In this document: positions 1 to 5,406 of the stretch, piece by piece
Layout: each line of letters begins with the position of its first letter
Numbering within the stretch: position 1 is the first letter of the stretch
Origin: Candidatus Omnitrophota bacterium
GTDB lineage: Bacteria; Omnitrophota; Gorgyraeia; Zapsychrales; Fredricksoniimonadaceae
DNA: 8,781 nt
Assembly: GCA_016196515.1 (NCBI GenBank)
Contig: JACPXN010000043.1
Location: forward strand, 1 to 8,781
Reading direction: 5' to 3'
Position numbers and translations under genes: made by a program
Notes under the pieces: generated by a model
What the model was told of the DNA's origin: nothing
What the model saw: only the letters and a program-made list of their open reading frames with translations
Database searches by the model: none

Positions 1-1
1 C

Positions 2-1171
2 ATCCCCGCGAACATCAATCATCCCGAAACCGAACCCACGATCATCGGCCGCAATTTTTTGGTCAAGATCAACGCCAATATCGGCAATTCCGCCGTGACC
101 TCGAGCATCGCCGAGGAAGTGGAAAAAATGACCTGGTCGATCCGCTGGGGCGGGGACACGGTCATGGACCTTTCCACGGGAACAAACATCCACGAGACCC
201 GCGAGTGGATCTTGCGCAATTCCCCGGTGCCCATCGGCACCGTACCCATTTATCAGGCGTTGGAAAAGGCGGGGGGCAGGGCCGAGGACCTGACCTGGGA
301 AATTTACCGCGACACCTTGATCGAGCAGGCCGAGCAGGGCGTGGATTATTTTACCGTGCACGCCGGGGTTTTACTGCGTTACATCCCGCTCACCGCCCAG
401 CGCAGGACAGGCATTGTTTCGCGCGGCGGGTCCATCATGGCCAAATGGTGCTTGTCTCATCACAAGGAAAGTTTTCTCTACACGCATTTCGAAGAGATCT
501 GCGATATTATGAAGCAGTATGACGTTTCTTTTTCTCTGGGCGATGGTTTGCGTCCGGGCAGTATTGCCGACGCCAATGACGCGGCGCAGTTCGCGGAATT
601 GGAGACCCTGGGGGAATTGACGACGATCGCCTGGAAACACGACGTGCAGGTGATGATCGAAGGCCCGGGGCACGTGCCCATGCATTTGATCAAGGAAAAC
701 ATGGACAAGCAGTTAAAGATCTGCCACGAAGCGCCGTTCTATACGCTGGGGCCTTTGACCACCGACGTGGCCCCGGGTTATGACCACATCACCTCGGCCA
801 TAGGGGCGGCCATGATCGGCTGGTATGGCACGGCCATGCTGTGTTACGTGACCCCCAAAGAACATCTGGGCCTTCCCAACAAGAAAGACGTCAAGGACGG
901 CATCATCGCTTACAAGATCGCGGCCCATGCCGCGGACCTGGCCAAAGGCCATCCACGGGCCAAGGCCTGGGACGATGCATTATCCAAGGCCCGTTTTGAA
1001 TTCCGCTGGAAAGACCAGTTCCACCTGGGGCTGGATCCCGAAACCGCCGAGGCCTTCCACGACGAGACCCTTCCGGCCGAAGGCGCCAAACTCGCCCATT
1101 TCTGTTCCATGTGCGGCCCGGATTTCTGTTCGATGAGGATCACGCAGGACGTGCGTGACACGTTGAGTTAA
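2..1171 (+). CDS. thiC: Phosphomethylpyrimidine synthase ThiC (5'-truncated by window)
   Basis: Radical-SAM enzyme that converts aminoimidazole ribotide to the hydroxymethylpyrimidine phosphate moiety of thiamine, in the cytoplasm. The reading frame is open from base 2, starting in the ThiC core (IPANINHPETEP, then GRNFLVKINANIGNSAV), so the true start lies upstream; the TTG at 59 is an internal leucine, not a start. About 389 residues are visible. Landmarks are MIEGPGHVPMHLI, the GPLTTDVAPGYDHITSAIG block and the C-terminal cluster motif CSMCGPDFCSM, a C-x2-C-x4-C with cysteine codons at 1103, 1112 and 1127, which binds the [4Fe-4S] cluster. The C-terminus is complete. The stop shares the tetranucleotide TTAA with the stop of the convergent gene, leaving no room for an intergenic terminator. 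Any TPP riboswitch would lie upstream, outside the window. The identification is very secure. Confidence 0.97.
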   Translation: MPANINHPETEPTIIGRNFLVKINANIGNSAVTSSIAEEVEKMTWSIRWGGDTVMDLSTGTNIHETREWILRNSPVPIGTVPIYQALEKAGGRAEDLTWEIYRDTLIEQAEQGVDYFTVHAGVLLRYIPLTAQRRTGIVSRGGSIMAKWCLSHHKESFLYTHFEEICDIMKQYDVSFSLGDGLRPGSIADANDAAQFAELETLGELTTIAWKHDVQVMIEGPGHVPMHLIKENMDKQLKICHEAPFYTLGPLTTDVAPGYDHITSAIGAAMIGWYGTAMLCYVTPKEHLGLPNKKDVKDGIIAYKIAAHAADLAKGHPRAKAWDDALSKARFEFRWKDQFHLGLDPETAEAFHDETLPAEGAKLAHFCSMCGPDFCSMRITQDVRDTLS

Positions 1172-3003
1172 GCTGCGGCTAATGCTTGGGCGGGGATGAA
1201 AGCCTTGGCGTAATCATCAGCCAGCCGCAGCAATTTCTGTCGGCACTCTTCCAGTTCAGTGAGCGTTTTGGCGCGGAACTCCAAAGATTCCTCCACCATT
1301 TGCGGGAAGAGCCCCCGGTAATACGCGATCCCTTCCAGAAGATTGTCTTTGAATTCCGTGAAATATCTGGCCTTTTGTCCGTTCAAGTTCTCCAAAGATT
1401 TTTCAATGTCCTTGCGCAGATAGTCGATGTACATGCGCAATTCCTTGATGAACATGTTCGGCCGCGGGGTGTCGTTGAGCAGGTTGATGCGCCCGTAAAT
1501 GTGGTCGGCCATCTCTTTGAGCGTGGCGATCCTGGAGAAATAGGCGAGATTCGGCCCCGGGCAGATGGCTGGGAACCCGGGGACCCTGGTTTGTATCTTA
1601 TTTTTGGCCACGGCGCTTTCACCCAGGTCATGGCAAATGCACGCCTTGCCCACGATCCGGTCGAAGCGGGTCTTGTATTCTTCGGGGCCGACACTCAGCG
1701 TGTTCAACTGGTCTATTTTGAGTTTCTGGTATTGGCGCGAAGCCGTACAGATGGGCGCGCTGGTGAATTCCGTGTTGGATACCAAATGCCCTTTGGGGCA
1801 GGCGCTGCCGGCCCTGTGGTGGAGCACCTTGGCATCTTTTTCCGTGTCGCTCAAAGAGCCGCGCAAATTATTGAAAGGGATCCCCAGGGGCGACACATCG
1901 CTCACATACAGGTCGTCTTCCGTGGCCAGGCAGAGTTTTTGCAGGGTCACGTCATCCACGTTGGTGGCTTCGGGGCAGAGCAAAAAGGGTGTGGCCCAGC
2001 CCGTGCCGTCGAGGCCGTAATGTTCGCGTAAAAATTTGTCTTCCCGGATCGTGCCGATGCCGCCCTGGGCCGTGATCTTGATCGGGTGCGGTTGGGCAAA
2101 GGGCAGGCGGTTCTTTAATGTCAGCGCCTTGTTGTAGACGGCGTGCAATTGCTGGACGAATTCTTCTTTCCTGGCGCGGAATTCCGCGAGGATGGGCCCC
2201 ATCAAATACCCATCGGTGGCAAAAAGATGGCCGCCGCAGTTCAGGCCCGATTCAACGCGGTATTCGGAGATCCACAGGCCCTTTTGGGCGAAAAATTTGC
2301 CCTGGATGAAACTGGAGCGGAAATCGCTGACCTTCAGGATGATCTTTTTTTTGATGTCGCCCGTGGCGTCCGCGTAAAAGTCCTTGAACTGCTCGGCGTA
2401 TGAATAAAGCCGGCGGTTGATGCCCGCGGAAAAGACGATGGCGGAACGCAGGCTGCTCGTGGCATAGCCGCGCAGGGCGGAAAGCGCGTCGGAAAATTCG
2501 GGGCCGAGTTTGTTGCCCTTGCCGTCGTAATTGTCCCTGTCTAACTTGGTCATGATGTTGACGTTGATGTCTCCGGGGCGCATTTCGGCGCGCAATTCTT
2601 CCTGCAATTTGATCTTGAACAGGGGATTGTGCGTGGAGAGCATTTTGCGGTATTTTTCTTTCAAGGGACTGGCGTCATTGAGCATTTCAAAATATTTGTT
2701 GATCTCGCTGCCCGGCCCAAAATGCGATCTCTTCAGTTCCGCGAATTGTTTCTGGACGATGCGGTCCACCAGGTCCAGATAGGCCGTAATGCGCCGGGCC
2801 CGGTAATCCTCATCCTGTTTGGCGATGGGGGCATAGGGCTCCCCGGTCTTTTCGCAATAATGCTTGCGCATCTGTTCAATGAGGGTGTCATCAACCAGAG
2901 AAATGACCGAGTGGATGCCGTAACGGGCCACCTTGACCGGCGTGTCAATGGAAAAAGCAGTGCCCATGACCGGGATATGGAAGCTGTGGATAGGCGGTTT
3001 CAT
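1168..3003 (-). CDS. Uncharacterised 611-residue protein, possible flavin TIM-barrel-like domain with Cys-rich segment
   Basis: I do not recognise a named family, so no function is assigned. Seen from the chosen start: an N-terminal block HSFHIPVMGTAFSIDTP followed by VARYGIHSVISLVDD; DINVNIMTKLD near 145-155; ESGLNCGGHLFATDG near 251-265; GGIGT at 314-318; DGTGWATPFLLCPEA at 332-346; SPLGIPFNNLRG near 371-382; a cysteine-rich stretch with CPKGH (402), C419, CxCH (455-458) and CPGP (481); and a charged helical, coiled-coil-like C-terminus from about 525 to 600. GGIGT followed by GT-x-FLL-x-PEA recalls nitronate monooxygenase/PfaD-type FMN barrels, but this is inference. The Cys/His group could bind a metal or Fe-S cluster. 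No signal peptide or membrane segment is evident, so it is probably cytoplasmic. The ATG at 3003 is preferred because a promoter-like TTGCTT/TATATT lies immediately upstream; an ATG at 3057 or TTG at 3078 would add 18 or 25 low-complexity residues. It is convergent with thiC, and its tail overlaps the thiC stop. Confidence 0.88.
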   Translation of the reverse strand: MKPPIHSFHIPVMGTAFSIDTPVKVARYGIHSVISLVDDTLIEQMRKHYCEKTGEPYAPIAKQDEDYRARRITAYLDLVDRIVQKQFAELKRSHFGPGSEINKYFEMLNDASPLKEKYRKMLSTHNPLFKIKLQEELRAEMRPGDINVNIMTKLDRDNYDGKGNKLGPEFSDALSALRGYATSSLRSAIVFSAGINRRLYSYAEQFKDFYADATGDIKKKIILKVSDFRSSFIQGKFFAQKGLWISEYRVESGLNCGGHLFATDGYLMGPILAEFRARKEEFVQQLHAVYNKALTLKNRLPFAQPHPIKITAQGGIGTIREDKFLREHYGLDGTGWATPFLLCPEATNVDDVTLQKLCLATEDDLYVSDVSPLGIPFNNLRGSLSDTEKDAKVLHHRAGSACPKGHLVSNTEFTSAPICTASRQYQKLKIDQLNTLSVGPEEYKTRFDRIVGKACICHDLGESAVAKNKIQTRVPGFPAICPGPNLAYFSRIATLKEMADHIYGRINLLNDTPRPNMFIKELRMYIDYLRKDIEKSLENLNGQKARYFTEFKDNLLEGIAYYRGLFPQMVEESLEFRAKTLTELEECRQKLLRLADDYAKAFIPAQALAAA

Positions 3004-3011
3004 ACCCCTTA

Positions 3012-3039
3012 AATATACCCTATTTTCCCCAGAAAGCAA
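3012..3039 (-). promoter_or_regulatory. Candidate promoter of the minus-strand 611-residue gene (near-leaderless)
   Basis: Read on the minus strand: TTGCTT (3039-3034), 16-base spacer, TATATT (3017-3012), then 8 bases to the ATG at 3003. A transcript would start at or within a couple of bases of the ATG. The only Shine-Dalgarno-like string, AAGGGG (3010-3005), is one base from the ATG, too close to work normally, which fits a leaderless start. The alternative -10 at 3097-3092 (TATACT) would give a leader of about 80 bases. Confidence 0.4.
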
Positions 3040-3047
3040 GCGCTTTC
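3032..3047. repeat. Short inverted repeat GAAAGC-AAGC-GCTTTC
   Basis: A perfect 6-bp inverted repeat with a 4-base loop, overlapping the -35 and spacer of the candidate minus-strand promoter. It could be an operator half-site pair, or a small hairpin if transcription starts upstream. No regulator is identifiable, and a repeat this short can arise by chance. Confidence 0.3.
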
Positions 3048-3071
3048 CCCCCAACATTTTTGGGCTGAAAA

Positions 3072-3099
3072 TTGGCAAAATTCATATAAATAGTATACA
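3072..3099 (+). promoter_or_regulatory. Candidate plus-strand promoter TTGGCA-N16-TATACA
   Basis: TTGGCA at 3072-3077, 16-base spacer, TATACA at 3094-3099. It would transcribe rightward through the 42-codon ORF toward the toxin-antitoxin-like pair. The core GTATAC (3093-3098) is self-complementary, so the same bases also offer TATACT on the minus strand. The region is AT-rich, so such matches are not rare. Confidence 0.3.
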
Positions 3100-3163
3100 C
3101 TTTCTCCATGTTCCTAAATATAAATCTAAGAAAGGGAGTCCTTTTGGGGACAGGTCACCCGCC

Positions 3164-3292
3164 ATGATGGAGCAATTGCAGAACGCCCCGGGTTTTGTGC
3201 CGGTCATCATCAACATCCAGCCCATGACCGATTTGCGTTTGTTTTTGGGAATTAAAGAAAACCGCGCAAACCAATCGTCCGCTGTGATATAA
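3164..3292 (+). pseudogene. 42-codon ORF, possible remnant of a larger gene
   Basis: ATG-ATG at 3164, encoding 42 residues with a segment GFVPVIINIQPMTDLRLFLG before a polar tail and TAA at 3290-3292. The hydrophobic, regular middle looks like genuine protein rather than random translation, perhaps the C-terminal end of a larger protein. There is no convincing ribosome binding site. The preceding 3131-3160 contains TTGGGGACAGGTCACC-like sequence, which I associate from memory, unverified, with REP-associated transposase neighbourhoods. The ORF end overlaps the TATAAT of the next gene's promoter. It may be a pseudogene tail, a small gene or chance; I cannot name a family. Confidence 0.35.
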
Positions 3293-3293
3293 T
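3285..3293 (+). promoter_or_regulatory. Extended -10 promoter TGATATAAT, probably leaderless
   Basis: TG at 3285-3286, one base, then consensus TATAAT at 3288-3293. Six bases separate the hexamer from the ATG at 3300, so the expected transcription start coincides with the start codon. No good -35 lies at the usual spacing, which an extended -10 tolerates. No Shine-Dalgarno precedes the ATG (CTTGT only), consistent with leaderless translation of the antitoxin-like gene. Confidence 0.6.
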
Positions 3294-3299
3294 TCTTGT

Positions 3300-3548
3300 A
3301 TGGTTCTCAAAAAAGTAAAACAAAGTTTATTTTGGTTCTTGAAACCCGACGCGGTTCTGGATATTTCCAGTCCCGGCACGCGGCAAATGTACGTTCAGCA
3401 AGTCCTTAGCTGCGGCCGGGCGGAAGACATCAAAGAACTCTTTAAAGATATCGGCCCTGATCAGCTGCGCCGATCATTTGAAGAAATGAAACGGTTTTTG
3501 CCCAAAGAAGTGCGCATGTTTTGGGAGGATTTCTTTGCCGGTCATTAG
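3300..3548 (+). CDS. Small DUF6922-like protein, putative antitoxin partner of AbiEii
   Basis: 82 residues, soluble and rich in charge. Features are an N-terminal LFWFLKPDAVLDIS, a middle YVQQVLSCGRAEDIKELF and a C-terminal FLPKEVRMFWEDFF. This order (LFW near the start, then a V-L-x-x-G-x-x-x-D segment, then a FW near the end) matches what I recall of the DUF6922 family, short proteins commonly encoded just before AbiEii-type nucleotidyltransferases. The likely role is antitoxin or regulator of the downstream protein, inferred from position and size rather than demonstrated. No classic helix-turn-helix is obvious. The start at 3300 is supported by the extended -10 six bases upstream. It overlaps the next gene by 14 bases, so the two are almost certainly expressed together. 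Confidence 0.8.
   Translation: MVLKKVKQSLFWFLKPDAVLDISSPGTRQMYVQQVLSCGRAEDIKELFKDIGPDQLRRSFEEMKRFLPKEVRMFWEDFFAGH
3523..3529 (+). promoter_or_regulatory. Strong ribosome binding site fixing a TTG start
   Basis: GGGAGGA inside the end of the small upstream gene, five bases before the TTG at 3535. It is the best Shine-Dalgarno in the module, and its spacing decides in favour of the TTG start for the nucleotidyltransferase. It contrasts with the absent site in front of the upstream gene. Confidence 0.75.
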
Positions 3549-4203
3549 TGATCTCCAGCATAAAATTTTGGAACAGTTTGGTCGTGCCGTGGACAGCCGC
3601 CATTTTTATTTGACCGGCGGCACGGCATTGGCGCATTTTTATTTACAACACCGCAAAAGCGAAGATCTGGATTTTTTTACGTCGGCGGTCGGTTTAATTT
3701 CGGCTTTCGGCGTGGGGCTGGAACATCACCTGACCCAAAAAGGATTTACCGTCAAACGCCAGCGCGCTTTTGAAACTTTTGTTGAATTGCATGTCAGTAA
3801 AGCCGATGAATTTACTTTGATTCACGTTGCCCTTGATACGCCGTTTCGGTTTGAAAATACGCGACAGTTCGATCATTATCCAGGATTGAATGTTGATTCT
3901 TTGACAGACATTGCTGCTAATAAATTATTGGCCTTATTCGGTCGCGCGGCGTTGAGGGATTTTATTGACGTTTATTATTTGATCAAAACGGAAAAATTTT
4001 CCAAGACACAAATGCTGGACCAGGCGAGGAAAAAAGATCCCGGCTTTGATCTGTATTGGCTGGGGGTGGCCTTTGAACGTTTGAAAGCGTATCAACAGAA
4101 AGATTATGATCTATCGTTGGTTTTTGATCCTTTAAAAGCAGAAGAATTGCTGTCATTTTTCAATCAGTGGGGAAAAGAAATTGCCTCTTCGCTCTCGGGA
4201 TAG
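3535..4203 (+). CDS. AbiEii/AbiGii-type nucleotidyltransferase (putative toxin)
   Basis: 222 residues of the AbiEii-like minimal nucleotidyltransferase fold. Known relatives are toxins of type IV toxin-antitoxin/abortive infection pairs, and some transfer nucleotides to tRNA. Motifs are FYLTGGTALAHFY with the GG of the nucleotide-binding loop at 28-29; HRKSEDLDFF at 39-48 carrying the metal-binding D44 and D46; and a possible third acidic residue, D101, in HVALDTPFRF. The family signature DIAANKLLALFGRAALRDFIDVYYLI lies at 125-150. All catalytic elements look intact, so the protein may be active. Start: TTG at 3535, five bases after GGGAGGA, overlapping the preceding gene by 14 bases. bioB begins 23 bases after its stop. 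Base composition is more AT-rich than the thiC and kor genes, suggesting acquisition by transfer. A housekeeping or defence role cannot be separated by sequence alone. Confidence 0.92.
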   Translation: MPVISDLQHKILEQFGRAVDSRHFYLTGGTALAHFYLQHRKSEDLDFFTSAVGLISAFGVGLEHHLTQKGFTVKRQRAFETFVELHVSKADEFTLIHVALDTPFRFENTRQFDHYPGLNVDSLTDIAANKLLALFGRAALRDFIDVYYLIKTEKFSKTQMLDQARKKDPGFDLYWLGVAFERLKAYQQKDYDLSLVFDPLKAEELLSFFNQWGKEIASSLSG

Positions 4204-4206
4204 ATG

Positions 4207-4216
4207 CTCTTAAGAG
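4207..4216. repeat. 10-bp perfect palindrome before bioB
   Basis: CTCTTAAGAG, a perfect palindrome in the 23-base gap between the nucleotidyltransferase stop and the bioB ATG. Its right half, AAGAG, is also the only Shine-Dalgarno-like string, ten bases before the ATG. It could be an operator or simply chance. Confidence 0.3.
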
Positions 4217-4226
4217 ACATCAGCTT

Positions 4227-5336
4227 ATGAACAGGTCTTTTTATATTGATCTGGCCCGGCAAAGTATGGCCGGCGAAGAATTGAGTGATGGGCTTTGCGG
4301 CCGCATTTTGGGGGATGAGACCCTTGAAATTCTGCCCCTTTTGGACGCCGCGTATGAGGTGCGCAAGACCTTTCGCGGCAAAGAGGTGGTGGTTCATATT
4401 ATCAACAATGCCCAAAACGGTCACTGCCCCGAGGATTGCCATTATTGCGCCCAGGCCAAGACCTCCAAGGCCGATATTGAAGAATACGGTCTTAAATCCG
4501 ACGCGGAAATGCTGGAAGAAGCCCGCCAGGCCTATTCAAAAGGCGCGTACCGTTATTGCATGGTCTTTGCCGGGCGGGGCGCTTCGCCGGCGAGGGTCGA
4601 GCGTCTGACACGGCTCATCACCAGTATTAAATCGGAATTTCCCCATAAAGAGATTTGCGTGTCCACCGGTTTTGTGACACCCGAGGCCGCGGTTTCTCTA
4701 AAACAGGCGGGTTTGGACCGGCTCAATCATAATCTCAACACTTCTGAATCGTATTATCCCAACATTTGCACGACCCATACCTTTGCCGACCGGCTCAATA
4801 CGCTTTTGGCCGCGCGCCAGGCAGGCATAGAATTGTGTTCCGGTATGATCGTCGGAATGGGGGAAACCCATGCCGACATTATTGAGGTGGCCAAACGCCT
4901 GCGGCTGCTTAAGGCCGCGTCCATTCCGGTCAATCTCCTGGTTCCCATTGAGGGCAATCTGTTGTCCGAACCCAAAAATTTGACCCCGCAATTTGCCCTG
5001 CGCGTTTTATGCCTGTTTCGGTTTTTGAACCCAAAAGCGGAGATCCGTGTGGCCGCCGGACGGGAAGGGCATTTGCGCAGTATGGAAGTCATGGCTTTAT
5101 ACCCGGCCAATTCTTTGTTTTTGCAGGGGTATTTGAACTCCAAAGGGGCATCCAATCGCCGCACCTTGCAGATGATCAAGGATGCCGGTTTTGAGATCAA
5201 GTCGGATATGAGTATTGACGATTTGATTAAAAATGATAAAATCAAAAATGATGATTTTGGCGGGGACGATGCCAAGGTCGTTCTCAAGGGATTAAAGGAC
5301 TTAAGACCTGCCTACCGGCAGGCAGGCCCGCATTAA
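4227..5336 (+). CDS. bioB: Biotin synthase BioB
   Basis: Radical-SAM enzyme inserting sulfur into dethiobiotin, the last step of biotin synthesis, in the cytoplasm. With the ATG at 4227 it has 369 residues. C67-PED-C71-HY-C74 is the radical-SAM CxxxCxxC. C111 (YCMVF), C144 (EICVSTG), C204 (LCSGMIVGMGE) and R274 (IRVAAGRE) correspond to the four ligands of the sacrificial [2Fe-2S] cluster in E. coli BioB (C97, C128, C188, R260). NHNLNTSESYY matches the conserved substrate-side motif, so it should be functional. A GTG at 4167 would overlap the previous gene and add 20 atypical residues, so 4227 is preferred. Beyond the usual end near residue 323 there is an Asp/Lys-rich tail with two near-copies of IKND, then PAYRQAG encoded by a palindromic repeat. 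No other bio genes are in view. It is probably co-transcribed with the toxin-antitoxin-like pair. Confidence 0.96.
   Translation: MNRSFYIDLARQSMAGEELSDGLCGRILGDETLEILPLLDAAYEVRKTFRGKEVVVHIINNAQNGHCPEDCHYCAQAKTSKADIEEYGLKSDAEMLEEARQAYSKGAYRYCMVFAGRGASPARVERLTRLITSIKSEFPHKEICVSTGFVTPEAAVSLKQAGLDRLNHNLNTSESYYPNICTTHTFADRLNTLLAARQAGIELCSGMIVGMGETHADIIEVAKRLRLLKAASIPVNLLVPIEGNLLSEPKNLTPQFALRVLCLFRFLNPKAEIRVAAGREGHLRSMEVMALYPANSLFLQGYLNSKGASNRRTLQMIKDAGFEIKSDMSIDDLIKNDKIKNDDFGGDDAKVVLKGLKDLRPAYRQAGPH
5307..5326. repeat. 20-bp near-perfect palindromic repeat inside the bioB 3' end
   Basis: CCTGCCTACCGGCAGGCAGG, an inverted repeat centred on CCGG with one mismatched pair (A5314 against C5319). It is read in frame as PAYRQAG, four codons before the stop (Gly, Pro, His follow). 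It is GC-rich inside an AT-leaning tail. From memory, unverified, such CCTGCC..GGCAGG units are dispersed in candidate-phylum genomes and appear in proteins as PAGRQAG-type insertions. Only one copy is in this window, so repetitiveness cannot be shown here. Confidence 0.65.
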
Positions 5337-5356
5337 AAGCGTAGGTTTTTTCTTTT
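5311..5356 (+). terminator. Possible Rho-independent terminator after bioB
   Basis: CCTAC (5311-5315) can pair with GTAGG (5341-5345), immediately followed by TTTTTT-C-TTTT (5346-5356). Inner pairing is weak (GC 5330-5331 with GC 5339-5340), and the stronger repeat hairpin at 5307-5326 competes for the same bases. The T-run and the new promoter just downstream support a transcript end here, but the stem is imperfect. Confidence 0.35.
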
Positions 5357-5360
5357 CCCC

Positions 5361-5388
5361 TTGTCAAACCCATTGGTAATGTTATATA
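5361..5388 (+). promoter_or_regulatory. Promoter of the kor operon, TTGTCA-N16-TATATA
   Basis: TTGTCA at 5361-5366 and TATATA at 5383-5388, with 16 bases between (an 18-base spacing to TATATA at 5385-5390 is also possible). Initiation would fall near 5395, giving a leader of only about a dozen bases. That leader carries AAGAGG (5396-5401), five bases before the korA ATG at 5407. The position straight after the bioB T-run makes this a convincing operon promoter. Confidence 0.55.
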
Positions 5389-5406
5389 TAAGAACAAGAG
5401 GTTCCT

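Noticed and set aside
59..61. TTG as the start of thiC
   Set aside because: The frame is open upstream with conserved ThiC sequence (IPANINHPETEP), and TTG encodes the Leu of GRNFLVKINAN.
1186..2031. 281-codon open frame on the plus strand
   Set aside because: It lies wholly opposite the 611-residue minus-strand gene. Its translation has no recognisable domain, and the minus frame is far longer with coherent motifs.
2933..3163. Extension of the 42-codon ORF back into the minus-strand gene
   Set aside because: The upstream part is antisense to the start of the 611-residue gene and crosses its promoter region; it shows no protein-like sequence.
4167..4169. GTG as the start of bioB
   Set aside because: It would overlap the nucleotidyltransferase and add residues unlike BioB N-termini; the ATG at 4227 fits the family.
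5337..5406. Riboswitch ahead of korA
   Set aside because: The gap is only 70 bases and is taken up by a T-run and promoter; the predicted leader is about a dozen bases, too short for an aptamer.
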